From Fodinibius halophilus (GTDB lineage Bacteria; Bacteroidota; Rhodothermia; Balneolales; Balneolaceae), in the NCBI RefSeq assembly GCF_011059105.1, contig NZ_JAALLS010000003.1, forward strand, positions 124,001 through 188,000: a stretch of 64,000 nucleotides of DNA. The letters run 5' to 3'. The notes under the pieces are model-generated. The model had not been told where the DNA came from. It ran no database searches and worked only from the letters and a program-made list of their open reading frames with translations. This document shows positions 43,884-52,972 of this stretch, piece by piece. The translations under genes were made by a program, and so were the position numbers. Numbering within the stretch: the first letter of the stretch is position 1; each line of letters opens with the position of its first letter.

Positions 43884-44609
43884 ATGGACCTGCAATCAAA
43901 CATCATAAAAGAAAGCAATTTTAGGTGGCTTGTACTCTCAATACTAGCTTTGATGGTTCTATTTTATATCTATCTGGGTATCAACAGTATTCAAACATTC
44001 CACCGAGTATATGACAATAGCCCACCCTCTGCACAAACAGCGACCTATGAAATAGGTGATTTAACTCTCTCCAAAACGACCGTTGTTCAACAAGACACTA
44101 AACGCACGGTTCGCTATATCACGACCGATGATTTATCATACACTCCATCCCAAAAGAAGACAGCTAATATTTTACAGGCACAAACAGGCTTAACAAAAAT
44201 TATGGGGCTGAGTGGCAATCCTTCATTCCTGGTTACCGAAGAACATGAATCATTCTGGAAATCTCAATTTTATTACCAGATCGCATTTTATTTTGGTGGA
44301 TTTCTAATTTTTGCGCTCTTTCTGATAGGTGTTACCGAAATCAATTTTCGACAAGAAAAAAAGTTATTTACAAAAGAAATTAAGCGTTTCTTTGGCGGTA
44401 TCTATGCATTATTCATTACTGCATTCTTTATAAAAGCTGTTCTTTATGGACGAATGGTTCACTTTCTAAACAATGAATATTACCTGGGCGAATCACTTAC
44501 CGGCGGAGTATCCAGCTCGTTGTTAAGCATTGCAGTAGCTTTACTATTCATTTTTCTCTTCTTGGAACGCGCAATTAAACTTCAGAAAGAACAGGATTTA
44601 ACTATTTAG
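43884..44609 (+). CDS. DUF2975-type membrane protein, third of three
   Basis: 241 residues, the most divergent of the three. TM1 (FRWLVLSILALMVLFYIYLGI) is followed by a long polar loop of about 90 residues rich in Thr (SAQTATYEIGDLTLSKTTVVQ), then three membrane segments and the terminal RAIKLQKEQDLTI. It ends six bases before the Xre gene, so the two are likely co-translated. Confidence 0.72.
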   Translation: MDLQSNIIKESNFRWLVLSILALMVLFYIYLGINSIQTFHRVYDNSPPSAQTATYEIGDLTLSKTTVVQQDTKRTVRYITTDDLSYTPSQKKTANILQAQTGLTKIMGLSGNPSFLVTEEHESFWKSQFYYQIAFYFGGFLIFALFLIGVTEINFRQEKKLFTKEIKRFFGGIYALFITAFFIKAVLYGRMVHFLNNEYYLGESLTGGVSSSLLSIAVALLFIFLFLERAIKLQKEQDLTI

Positions 44610-44615
44610 GTTATT

Positions 44616-44831
44616 ATGGCCATTAAAGTAAACTTAGATTTAATGCTGGTAAAGCGCGATATGTCCCTGACCGAACTCTCAGAGAAGGTGGGAGTGACGA
44701 TCTCAAACCTGTCGATCCTGAAAACCGGCAAAGCCAAGGCCGTACGTTTCTCTACGCTTAACGCCATCTGTGAGGCCCTGGATTGCCAACCGGGCGATAT
44801 TTTAGAGTATGAAATAACCGGAGAAGAGTAA
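44616..44831 (+). CDS. Xre/YozG-type HTH regulator
   Basis: 71 residues: a single helix-turn-helix with the YozG-like signature MAIKVNLDLMLVKRDMSLTELSEKVGVTISNLSILKTGKAKAVRFSTLNAICEALDCQPGDILEY. These small regulators are standard partners of DUF2975 proteins. It probably controls this cluster, which is inference from family pairing. It uses more GC-rich codons than the DUF2975 genes. Confidence 0.88.
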   Translation: MAIKVNLDLMLVKRDMSLTELSEKVGVTISNLSILKTGKAKAVRFSTLNAICEALDCQPGDILEYEITGEE

Positions 44832-44903
44832 CACTATTTACTTTTACTCAATAAAAGCATAGCATAACAACCGGAAACAACCAATCGCAAGAGAATACCA
44901 ATT

Positions 44904-45638
44904 ATGATTCTAAAAGCAGAAAACATCACAAAAGCATATAAATCAAGCGCAGATGCTTTTCGGCTGAAGATCGATGACTTTGTTATTGAAGAGGGCAGTT
45001 TTACCGCCATCCTGGGACCCAATGGGTCAGGAAAGTCAACCTTTTTGAAAGTCATTCTCGACCTTCTTTTTGCCGATACCGGGCATATCACCCTGATGGG
45101 AAAATCACACAAGAATAAAGAATCACGGGTTAAACTCAGTTATCTGCCGGAAAATTTCTCACTCCCCAAGAATTTTACCGTCAGAGAGGTATTGCAATCC
45201 TTTGCCGGGCTCAAAAAGTCACCCCCTGAGAACCTGGACCTACGCATTGAAGAACTGGCCGATGCCTTTGATGTCAACTACCTGGACAAAAAAGTGAAAG
45301 GCCTCTCCAAAGGGATGACACAGATTACAGCCCTGATGAATACCTTTTTGTCTGATGATCAATTTTATATTCTGGACGAACCGTTCAACGGACTCGATGC
45401 GGTAAAGAAAAAGGGTATCATGGATTATATATTTCACCTGCAAGATAAACGAAATATCTCGATCCTGATAACGACCCATATTCTTTCTGATATTGATAAA
45501 ACCTGCGACCATCTTCACCTTATAAAGGATGGGCAAATTATCGAAGAAGCTTCGAAATCAGAATTACAAGACCAGTTTGATACCGTCGAATCGTTCTACC
45601 TGCATCATTTTGAAAACAAAGAACCTATTACATCATGA
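44904..45638 (+). CDS. ABC transporter ATP-binding protein
   Basis: 244 residues. Walker A is ILGPNGSGKSTFLK (about 35-48). The signature region is KVKGLSKGMTQITALMNTFL, a variant of LSGGQ (LSKGM) common in ABC-2-type exporters. Walker B is FYILDEPFNGLD, with the switch His in TTHILSDI. The stop codon overlaps the start of the permease gene by four bases. With that permease it forms an ABC-2 exporter; the cargo is unknown. Confidence 0.9.
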   Translation: MILKAENITKAYKSSADAFRLKIDDFVIEEGSFTAILGPNGSGKSTFLKVILDLLFADTGHITLMGKSHKNKESRVKLSYLPENFSLPKNFTVREVLQSFAGLKKSPPENLDLRIEELADAFDVNYLDKKVKGLSKGMTQITALMNTFLSDDQFYILDEPFNGLDAVKKKGIMDYIFHLQDKRNISILITTHILSDIDKTCDHLHLIKDGQIIEEASKSELQDQFDTVESFYLHHFENKEPITS

Positions 45639-46420
45639 TACGTTTTATTACACGCACCATTTTTAAAAATAAAGCATTATGGAGCTGGCCTGCAATTGTT
45701 CTCCTATTTGTATTAGCCATTATGTACTGGGGAGATATAGCAGCTGCTCAAAACAGTTACTCATTTTCAGTTCAGGTGGGTGACCTTAACCTTTCTGCAG
45801 CTATGGTTATGTCGCAGATTATAGGCTTAATTACCTTAGTCTGTATCATTGGCTTTCCAAACCACTTTTCTCAAAATTTAAAGTCGGAACGCAGTTCATT
45901 GATTCTATCAAAACCTATTTCTCGCTCCGATTTTTTCTTTTCTGATCTTGCGGCCGTCTCTATTGTAGCAGTAGCCTACACCCTTATTACCCTTTTACTT
46001 CTGGCAATAATGCTGGCTATTAAAGCCGCTATATTTCCATTTCAGTTCTTTCTCGGCATACTGCTGTTTCTGCCACTGCTAATATTAACCTATTATATAA
46101 CAATTGTTTTATTTCTCACTATTACCAACTCTTATCTGGCAGGTGCCATTTTAGGCTGGTTTATAACAAGCCTGTCCGCCGGCCTGCTAAAGATTGAAAA
46201 ATTAATAGATCTGTTTGGCATTGAGTCAGAGTTATTTCGCTACTTTATGGTAGCGCTCAGCTATATTATCCCCAGTGCGGGCGGGGTAGAAGAGCTGCTT
46301 AAGCAGATATACAGCGGTGGCTTTTCAGCACTTGACGGCGGGTTACTGGCTTTTATATTGGTTAGCTGCCTGCCTTTGGGCCTGCTCAGCTTATATATAT
46401 TCCGGAAAAAAGAGTTTTAA
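45635..46420 (+). CDS. ABC-2 type permease
   Basis: 261 residues with about six membrane segments; the first (IVLLFVLAIMYWG) is followed by a polar loop. The sequence SDLAAVSIVAVAYTLITLLLLAIMLAIKAAIF and the C-terminal LLAFILVSCLPLGLLSLYIFRKKEF fit ABC-2 permeases. It overlaps the ATPase gene by four bases. The pair follows the DUF2975/Xre set by 72 bases and may be under its control. Confidence 0.82.
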   Translation: MIRFITRTIFKNKALWSWPAIVLLFVLAIMYWGDIAAAQNSYSFSVQVGDLNLSAAMVMSQIIGLITLVCIIGFPNHFSQNLKSERSSLILSKPISRSDFFFSDLAAVSIVAVAYTLITLLLLAIMLAIKAAIFPFQFFLGILLFLPLLILTYYITIVLFLTITNSYLAGAILGWFITSLSAGLLKIEKLIDLFGIESELFRYFMVALSYIIPSAGGVEELLKQIYSGGFSALDGGLLAFILVSCLPLGLLSLYIFRKKEF

Positions 46421-46478
46421 ATTTGATATCAAAACTTCTTCTATAACTACCAATGGAGTCTTTTCCCGACTTTAGAAA

Positions 46479-47855
46479 TCAAAAAGTGCCATTGGTAGTT
46501 GTAGTTCCATTCATATCAACTTTTTGATTGATGCTTTCAATCGCATTTGTCAACACGTGGGTTTGACTCTGTAACTCTTCGGCTGTCGAAGCGTTCTTCT
46601 CCGCCATATCTGCTGTGTTATCTGTGGTATCAGATATTCTGGCAATACTGCTTTTAATCTCTTTTAGCTGAGCAATCTGCTCATCCCCCACCGTATTTAC
46701 CTGTTCAATCCAGGCCTGTAGTTCATCAATCTGTGATGAAATTTGCTTTGAAATAGAAACCCCGGCTTCTGCCTTCTCCACATTGGTTTCAATCATCTTA
46801 CTAATATCAGCTGCTGCCCGAGCCGTCTTTTGGGCTAACACTCGAATTTCGTCAGTTACAACGGCAAAACCAGCTCCGGCATCTCCTGCACGCGCAGCCT
46901 CAACGGCAGCATTCAGTGCCAATATATTTGTCTGCGAAGCAATACTGTCGATGGTTTCAGTAATGGTAGATATATTACTGCTAGACTCTTTTAAATTATT
47001 CATAGAGTCATTCATCTGATCCGTATCACTGGCAATCGACTTCACCTTCTGAGTGGCAGAACTCGTTTTATCGTTAAGCTCCAATATTTTTTCGTTCATG
47101 CTGTCGATCGATTCATTGGACTCTGCTACTGCCTGGGCATTATCAGAAGCATTGGCAGCCAAATCTTGCCCGGAATCAGAAATAAATTCTGTCACCTCTC
47201 CAACTTGATGAGCCGAAGCGCTCAGCTCATCCATAATATTAAACACCTTCGAGTTGTTCAGGTACTCTTGTGTAAGATTTAATACAATGTTGCTTATTAC
47301 CACTGCTTCAACAATCACAAAAATTGCATGCAAAGCCACCAGATCCCAACCACATCCATAATCAAACACTTTAATAGGAGTCCCGGCAACAGCCATTTCA
47401 TAGGTTTGTGCAACATTAAAAAGGGCGTGGTGTATCGCTGTTGTTGCTGCAGCAGCCAATACCGGTGCTATATCTTTGTACCGTATCAGTACGGCGATAG
47501 CGATAAAAATATGGAAGTGCATTTCTATCCTACCCATATGCTGCTGGATAAAAATCATAGAAAAGGCCATAAATGATGCCCCAAAGGTAATTCTGCTTAA
47601 TAGAGTGCCCGGGTTCATATTATAAACCGCATAGGCAATGCCCGTTATCACGGCCCCACCTACAAATCCCAACAAATAGGTACTGTATGTAAATGCTGTT
47701 AGTGTGGAGGCACCAATCCAGTGCACAACAACAAGTCTGAACATAAAAGCATCAGCTTTCTCAAAAGTTTTTTTAACATTCTGCTTTACCCCCGCCGATA
47801 ATCCCTCATTATAAATCGGAAAGAATGTATCTTTGAAACTAGCTTGATTGGTCAT
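46479..47855 (-). CDS. Methyl-accepting chemotaxis protein with His-rich membrane sensor domain
   Basis: 458 residues. Residues ~40-205 form an integral membrane domain of about six helices, carrying His45, His106, His113, His115, His142 and His143 ([36 protein letters not shown]). The signalling tip is [50 protein letters not shown], flanked by coiled coils. There is no periplasmic ligand domain. The histidines could hold heme or a metal; this is inference. It is downstream of a SCO1-type copper protein on the same strand, 47 bases after it, so the two are probably co-transcribed. Confidence 0.88.
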   Translation of the reverse strand: MTNQASFKDTFFPIYNEGLSAGVKQNVKKTFEKADAFMFRLVVVHWIGASTLTAFTYSTYLLGFVGGAVITGIAYAVYNMNPGTLLSRITFGASFMAFSMIFIQQHMGRIEMHFHIFIAIAVLIRYKDIAPVLAAAATTAIHHALFNVAQTYEMAVAGTPIKVFDYGCGWDLVALHAIFVIVEAVVISNIVLNLTQEYLNNSKVFNIMDELSASAHQVGEVTEFISDSGQDLAANASDNAQAVAESNESIDSMNEKILELNDKTSSATQKVKSIASDTDQMNDSMNNLKESSSNISTITETIDSIASQTNILALNAAVEAARAGDAGAGFAVVTDEIRVLAQKTARAAADISKMIETNVEKAEAGVSISKQISSQIDELQAWIEQVNTVGDEQIAQLKEIKSSIARISDTTDNTADMAEKNASTAEELQSQTHVLTNAIESINQKVDMNGTTTTNGTF

Positions 47856-47902
47856 TGTCCAATTTCTTTTATCCCCTCCCGAGGATTTTTAACATTGTTC
47901 TA

Positions 47903-48463
47903 TTATTGTATTGCTTGTTCTAACACAAGCTGTATTGCTTCCTTCTCAATATTATTTGATAATACCCGCCTCACTTTCCACTCATTCTGCTTCTGCTGTA
48001 AAACAAAAAAGTGATCCGTATGAAAAATTGTTGGCTTATCTGCATTCGGCTTGTTTAAGCGCACATTAAAATCACGGAGAACTTGTTTCATATCATCTTT
48101 TGCCAAGGTAACACCTCGTATATCTTCCGAAAACTGACGGCTATACCTATTCGATAAGTCTGCCGAAACCTGCTCTCCAATATCTACGAATACTGCCCCT
48201 GTCTTACTGTCAGGGTATTTTTGATCTATTTCCTTAAAAACCTTAGCCAGTTTTATTAACGAAGTAGGACATATCGACTCGCAACCAACATATCCGAAAA
48301 ATAGTACCTCTATTGAATTTGATGACTGGGAAAGAAACGGTGGTTCAGCTACTGTTTTATTTTCCAGGGGATGCGCATTACCTAAATACGAAAAACCTAT
48401 TACTAAAGTAGCAGGCAATAATAATAAGCTTGCCAGCAAAAACAGTGATATAACTTTTCCCAT
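47903..48463 (-). CDS. SCO1/SenC-family copper protein
   Basis: 186 residues from ATG at 48463, which has AAGGGG upstream; a GTG at 48484 is less likely. An N-terminal anchor or signal (VISLFLLASLLLLPATLVIGFSYL) precedes a thioredoxin fold. The copper-binding CxxxC is FGYVGCESICPTSLIKLAK and the His ligand is in IFHTDHFFVLQQK. SCO proteins deliver copper to cytochrome oxidase CuA or act as redox switches, outside the inner membrane. No oxidase gene is nearby. The next gene on the strand is the chemotaxis receptor. Confidence 0.85.
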   Translation of the reverse strand: MGKVISLFLLASLLLLPATLVIGFSYLGNAHPLENKTVAEPPFLSQSSNSIEVLFFGYVGCESICPTSLIKLAKVFKEIDQKYPDSKTGAVFVDIGEQVSADLSNRYSRQFSEDIRGVTLAKDDMKQVLRDFNVRLNKPNADKPTIFHTDHFFVLQQKQNEWKVRRVLSNNIEKEAIQLVLEQAIQ

Positions 48464-48640
48464 TTTTTTTGTCCCCTTGCCCACGATTAAGATTTAATTA
48501 TCGGTGTATATGCTTATAACTTAAGTTATGCGTTGTATTTGGGGTTGGGGGTAAAGACAAAAGAGGTTGGCCTCCCTTTTGTAAGGATTATACGTTCAGA
48601 TAGTCTTACTTATAAAACCAACATCAAAAGAGAGGTTCCC

Positions 48641-49360
48641 ATGTCTGACCAAGAACAATTCGAAGCCGGCACTTTTTTAAACAGAACCGTCAAAGAGATG
48701 AGCCCAGACGAACAACCGCGCGAGAAGCTAATGAATTACGGAAGTGAAAGTCTTTCGGATGCTGAACTCCTGGCTATTTTACTTCGCACGGGCAGCCGAA
48801 AAATGAACGTGATACAGATGGCCCAAGCGCTACTCGATCATTTCGATGGCCTACGCTACCTGGCACGTAAAGATTGGCAAGATCTTAAAGTGATACCGGG
48901 GATGGGGAAGGTAAAGTCATTAACCCTGGAGGCGGTGTTTGAGCTTTCCAAACGTATACAAGTAGCCAGTTTGGGCGAACAGGTGCAGGTTACATCACCC
49001 GAGGATGCGGTGGCCTATTTTGGACCAAAGCTGCGAGACCTCACTAAAGAGGTATTCATGGTGGCCTTTCTCAATAATGCCAAAATCGTAATGGGATATA
49101 AAAAAGTAAGCTCCGGCGGTTCAACAGCTACTATTGTAGATCCAGCCGAGGTAATGCGGCAGGCGGTAATGAATGAGGCCAACAGCATACTACTATTACA
49201 CAACCATCCCAGTGGCAATAACAAAGCTTCAAAAGCCGATATCCAACTGACCGAACGTATTTCAAAATCCGGCAAACTGCTGGGCATTCCCGTTGATGAC
49301 CATATCATCATCGCCGGCGACGGCTACACCAGCTTCCGCGCTCAAGGGATTATTAATTAA
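48641..49360 (+). CDS. radC: RadC-family JAMM protein
   Basis: 239 residues from ATG at 48641; upstream in-frame starts would add about 35 residues of unlikely sequence. The N-terminus has a helix-hairpin-helix (LRTGSRKMNVIQMAQALLDHF..LKVIPGMGKVKSLTLEAVFEL). The C-terminal JAMM motif is LLLHNHPSGNNKASKADIQLTERI. RadC was named for DNA repair, but its true activity is uncertain. It is separated from argS by the inverted-repeat cassette at 49389-49790. Confidence 0.92.
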   Translation: MSDQEQFEAGTFLNRTVKEMSPDEQPREKLMNYGSESLSDAELLAILLRTGSRKMNVIQMAQALLDHFDGLRYLARKDWQDLKVIPGMGKVKSLTLEAVFELSKRIQVASLGEQVQVTSPEDAVAYFGPKLRDLTKEVFMVAFLNNAKIVMGYKKVSSGGSTATIVDPAEVMRQAVMNEANSILLLHNHPSGNNKASKADIQLTERISKSGKLLGIPVDDHIIIAGDGYTSFRAQGIIN

Positions 49361-49388
49361 GAATTGGAAATTAGGAATTAAGAGTTAA

Positions 49389-49790
49389 GAATTAGGAATT
49401 GAGAATTAAGATTATGAAAAAGGAAAATATTGTTAGAGACAAAAGTTATCAGTTCTCACTGCGTGTTATTCAACTTAGTCGAACATTAATTAAAAACGAG
49501 CACGAATATGTTATATCCAAACAAATTCTAAAAAGCGGGACCTCTATTGGCGCTAACATTGAAGAAGCAATCGGTGCTCAATCCAGAAGAGACTTTAAAG
49601 CCAAACTTTCAATTTCTTACAAAGAAGCCAGGGAAACGCATTACTGGCTCAGATTGATAAGAGATTCTAAACTTATAAAGCCTGAACTTGCCAATTCCCT
49701 AATTGAAAATTGTGATGAATTATTAAAAATACTCGGCTCGATCATAAAAACTCTAAAAAATCCTCATTCCTAATTCTCAATTCCTAATTC
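49389..49790. mobile_element. Inverted-repeat cassette carrying a four-helix-bundle gene
   Basis: GAATTAGGAATTGAGAATTA at 49389-49408 is repeated exactly in inverted orientation at 49771-49790 (20 of 20). The left arm ends five bases before the ATG, and the right arm contains the stop codon. Further copies of AATTAGGAATTAAGA-like units lie just left (49357-49388). The tight bracketing of one small gene between core genes suggests a mobile or mobilised cassette. No transposase is present. Confidence 0.55.
49414..49773 (+). CDS. Four-helix-bundle protein (23S rRNA intervening-sequence/S23 family)
   Basis: 119 residues from ATG at 49414; a TTG upstream lies inside the left repeat arm. It has the S23 signature: SYQFSLRVIQLSRTL, then ISKQILKSGTSIGANIEEAIGAQSRRDFKAKLSISYKEARETHYWLRLI and LLKILGSIIKTL. 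The family is first known from insertions in 23S rRNA and is related to the Avd accessory protein of diversity-generating retroelements. Its function is not established. No rRNA, reverse transcriptase or variable repeat is seen nearby. Confidence 0.88.
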   Translation: MKKENIVRDKSYQFSLRVIQLSRTLIKNEHEYVISKQILKSGTSIGANIEEAIGAQSRRDFKAKLSISYKEARETHYWLRLIRDSKLIKPELANSLIENCDELLKILGSIIKTLKNPHS

Positions 49791-49844
49791 AACTCCTTAT
49801 ATTTAGCGGTTATTAATTTCCTGCAAATGCAACGGTATTATATA

Positions 49845-51479
49845 ATGAAGGATTATCTACGAAAAGTTATTAGCACCTCACTGGCGCAGTTTGATATCAA
49901 TGAAGAGGATATCCCTGAAATCCAGATTGAAAAGCCCAACCAGCCAGAGCATGGCGATGCGGCCTCCAATATTGCCCTGAACCTCGCAAGTATTCTAAAA
50001 AACAGTCCGCGCAAAATTGCTGACCAGATTGTAGAGAGCCTGGAATATGAAGCTAATAAAATTGATACTGTTGAAATTGCAGGACCCGGTTTTATCAACT
50101 TTCGATATGCCGAAAACTACCTCTTTGATGAACTCAATAATATCCTCGAAGAAGGAGAAAGATTTGGGAAATCTTCTGCGCTCGACGGCCAGCGCATCCT
50201 TGTCGAATATGTTAGTGCTAATCCTACAGGACCACTAACCGTAGGCCACGGCCGTAACGCCGTACTGGGCGACACCATTGCCAACCTGTTGGAATGGACC
50301 GGGGCCGAAGTAGACCGCGAGTATTACTTTAACAACGCCGGTCGCCAAATGCGGGTATTGGGGCAGAGTGTCAAAGCCCGATACCTGCAAGAGTTGGGAC
50401 AAGAAGTTGACCTTCCCGATGATGGATACGAAGGAGAATATATTCGTGACATTGCCAAAGCATTAATTGACGAACACGGCGAAGAGCTCATTGATAGTGA
50501 TAACATTACCCCGTTCAAAGAAAAAGCTGAACAGGTTATTTTTGAGGATATCCAGGAGACTCTACAGCGTATGGATATTGAAATGGACGCCTTTTTCAAT
50601 GAGCAGGAAGTATATGATGACGGATCCATCGACAAAGTCGTAGAAACACTGCGCGAAAAAGATCTAGCTTACGACGAAGACGGGGCAACCTGGTTCAAAA
50701 CAACTGAATTTGGCAAAGATAAAGATACCGTACTGATCAAAAGCAGTGGAGAACCCACCTATCGCCTGCCCGACATTGCTTACCACGTTAACAAACTTGA
50801 ACGGGGCTATGACCAGTGCATTGACGTCTTTGGAGCCGACCACATAGATACCTACCCCGACGTACTTTCCGGGCTCGACGCAATGGGCTATGACAAATCA
50901 AAGGTTGATGTGGTGGTTTACCAGTTTGTGACTATTGTCAAAGAGGGTAAGCCCTTTAAGATGAGTACGCGCAAAGCCAACTTTGTAACCCTTGACGATC
51001 TCATGGATGAAGTTGGTTCTGATGTCACACGTTTTTTCTTTGAGATGCGTGATCCCAATACGCACCTGGAATTTGATATCGCCGAAGCTAAAGAAGCCGG
51101 GGACAAAAACCCGGTATTTTACCTGCAATATGCGCATGCCCGCATCCACAGTATCCTGCGAAAGGTAGAGCAAGAATATTCTTTTGATGCCAAAGCAAAG
51201 CTTAGCCTGCTTACCCATGAGTCAGAAACAGAATTAATGAAAAGCCTTATCCGCTTTCCTGAGATGATCCAAAGTGCAGCCCGCAGCCATGAACCCCATC
51301 GGCTAATAAACTACCTGGATGACCTGGCCTCCGCCTTTACTTCATTCTATCACGATTGCCGTATTCTAGGCGAAGAAAAAGAATTAGTACAAGCACGTTC
51401 GGCACTGGCCAAAGCCACCGCACAAGTGCTGGCGAATGGATTGGGTATTTTGGGTATTTCTGCACCGGAAGAGATGTAA
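49845..51479 (+). CDS. argS: Arginyl-tRNA synthetase
   Basis: 544 residues from ATG at 49845; an ATG at 49827 would add six. The class I HIGH-type motif is VEYVSANPTGPLTVGHGRNAVLGD, the KMSK-type motif is KPFKMSTRKANFVTLDDLMDEVG, and the C-terminal DALR domain ends AQVLANGLGILGISAPEEM. It charges tRNA-Arg with arginine. The N-terminal Add1 domain (residues ~1-100) is present. The sequence around HGRN varies from the usual HVGHxR. Confidence 0.94.
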   Translation: MKDYLRKVISTSLAQFDINEEDIPEIQIEKPNQPEHGDAASNIALNLASILKNSPRKIADQIVESLEYEANKIDTVEIAGPGFINFRYAENYLFDELNNILEEGERFGKSSALDGQRILVEYVSANPTGPLTVGHGRNAVLGDTIANLLEWTGAEVDREYYFNNAGRQMRVLGQSVKARYLQELGQEVDLPDDGYEGEYIRDIAKALIDEHGEELIDSDNITPFKEKAEQVIFEDIQETLQRMDIEMDAFFNEQEVYDDGSIDKVVETLREKDLAYDEDGATWFKTTEFGKDKDTVLIKSSGEPTYRLPDIAYHVNKLERGYDQCIDVFGADHIDTYPDVLSGLDAMGYDKSKVDVVVYQFVTIVKEGKPFKMSTRKANFVTLDDLMDEVGSDVTRFFFEMRDPNTHLEFDIAEAKEAGDKNPVFYLQYAHARIHSILRKVEQEYSFDAKAKLSLLTHESETELMKSLIRFPEMIQSAARSHEPHRLINYLDDLASAFTSFYHDCRILGEEKELVQARSALAKATAQVLANGLGILGISAPEEM

Positions 51480-51693
51480 CATGCGAGAAAAGGTCATAGT
51501 TTCCAAATAGTATACCCATAACAGACTATTAAATAAACTGTCTTCACTTATTTACTGGGGACTTTTCATACTTGGCAGCCTCACCTCCTTGTCACACTTG
51601 AAACAAAAAAATTTTTTTCTAACATGTGCATTCATCTTGAGTTATCATCAAGACATAACATAAACTAACTTCGTAATCAAAAATCTATTCATT

Positions 51694-51909
51694 ATGAAAG
51701 TTAAGATTATGATAGCCAGTCTAATGTTATTGTTCATGGGAAGTGTAATATCTCCAGCATCTGCCAAAGTACGAGAAGACCTTTGTGAAGATGAGCTCGC
51801 AAAATGCAAGAATGATTGTGATGAAAATTGGAATGCTGACTGGGCAAAAGGAGCATGTTACACAGGATGTGGTGCAGGTTATGCAGCCTGTGAAATTGCC
51901 ATCGAATAA
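51694..51909 (+). CDS. Secreted small protein with symmetric twin CX3C cysteine pattern
   Basis: 71 residues. The signal peptide MKVKIMIASLMLLFMGSVIS-PASA ends in an AxA site. The mature 47 residues have six cysteines at 31, 38, 42, 55, 59 and 66, in the mirror pattern C-x6-C-x3-C-x12-C-x3-C-x6-C. Twin CX3C motifs of this spacing make disulfide-linked helical hairpins in small Tim proteins and plant alpha-hairpinins. Its role is unknown; a folding or binding peptide is possible. A hairpin at 51931-51962 separates it from the propeller lipoprotein gene, so it may be transcribed more strongly. The region is AT-rich. Confidence 0.7.
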   Translation: MKVKIMIASLMLLFMGSVISPASAKVREDLCEDELAKCKNDCDENWNADWAKGACYTGCGAGYAACEIAIE

Positions 51910-51930
51910 CACAATTAAATACTAAACATA

Positions 51931-51967
51931 GTAGGGGTACAATACCATATTGTATCCCTATTACTTT
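51931..51967 (+). terminator. Hairpin after the twin CX3C peptide gene
   Basis: GTAGGGGTACAAT pairs with ATTGTATCCCTATTAC with a G-T wobble around a short loop. The trailing sequence is CTTTAAT, so termination is probably partial. Confidence 0.6.
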
Positions 51968-51982
51968 AATACTCTATTCTCA

Positions 51983-52972
51983 ATGTTCCCTAAGAAAAGT
52001 TGTTTTTTTTACACCTTAATTTCTCTACTAATCTTTCAGTTAGTAAGCTGTGAAAAAGAGCCTAATAAAAGAACAGGTAAAGCGGTACAGTTTGTTGATT
52101 ACGATATAGAAAATGTACTCACTATCGATAGTACAAATAGCGCCAACTACATTACTGATTTTACCCTCGACTCTCTAGGAAATATCTACGCACTTGATAT
52201 CAGTGATTTTCAGTTAAAAAAGTTCAACCCAAATGGAGAGTTAATTGCTAAAACTGGAAGAAAAGGAGACGGGCCGGGAGAATTTAAAAAACATTACTAC
52301 ACTGTTAGTAAACTTCCAAATCCTGTAGGGTCCGCAAGTGTCAAAGAGGTCTCAATACAGCTCTTTTCATCCACCTTAGAGCACCAAGATGTGTTGCTTA
52401 ATAACGGAATAGTCTCCACCTTTGCAGCTAATAACAACGGGGATATTTTAGTTAGCAATTTTGCAACAGGTAATCTTGACCTCCTTGACTTGGATGGCAC
52501 GTACCATAAAACAATTGAAGAAGTAGATATTACTGATAAAAAGAAAATCTATGATCTGGTCAAATATATTAAATTCTATAATGACGATATTTTTTATGTG
52601 TCATTTCCATTTAAAAATTTAATCCAGAAGTTTTCTATCTCACAGGGTCTTTTGGATGAATTCAGGCTCCCCTCGATTCCAAAGTTCAGCCGTACCAACG
52701 ACGGATTACCTAAAGGACCAGTCATCCAGGGAATTACGACATTACCAAATGGAAGAGTTTGGGTTGTAGGCCGCAGCTTCAGTAAAAATCCGGCTCAAGA
52801 TATATATGTTTTCAATAAAAAAGGAGAGTACATCCATACATTTGTACTGCCGGAAAAGGCCCAAGCCTTAACCTATAATAATCAGTCACTTTATACTCTT
52901 GGGGCCGGCGGATACCATATAAAAAAATGGAAAATAGATCCGAAACAAGTTTCAAGTCATGAAATCGATTGA
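51983..52972 (+). CDS. 6-bladed beta-propeller lipoprotein
   Basis: 329 residues from ATG at 51983. A lipoprotein signal ends in the lipobox LLIFQLVSC. The rest has NHL/6-bladed repeats: DSLGNIYALDISDFQLKKFNPNGELIAKTGRKGDGPGEF, NNNGDILVSNF, LPNGRVWVVGRSFSKNPAQDIYVFNKKGEYI. Related lipoproteins (BF3164-like) often sit beside secreted small peptides in Bacteroidota, as here. It overlaps the start of the ABC ATPase by 14 bases, so they are translationally coupled. The ligand is unknown. Confidence 0.78.
   Translation: MFPKKSCFFYTLISLLIFQLVSCEKEPNKRTGKAVQFVDYDIENVLTIDSTNSANYITDFTLDSLGNIYALDISDFQLKKFNPNGELIAKTGRKGDGPGEFKKHYYTVSKLPNPVGSASVKEVSIQLFSSTLEHQDVLLNNGIVSTFAANNNGDILVSNFATGNLDLLDLDGTYHKTIEEVDITDKKKIYDLVKYIKFYNDDIFYVSFPFKNLIQKFSISQGLLDEFRLPSIPKFSRTNDGLPKGPVIQGITTLPNGRVWVVGRSFSKNPAQDIYVFNKKGEYIHTFVLPEKAQALTYNNQSLYTLGAGGYHIKKWKIDPKQVSSHEID

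Noticed and set aside
49414-49773. Diversity-generating retroelement (S23 protein is related to Avd)
   Set aside because: No reverse transcriptase and no variable/template repeat pair is visible near the gene.
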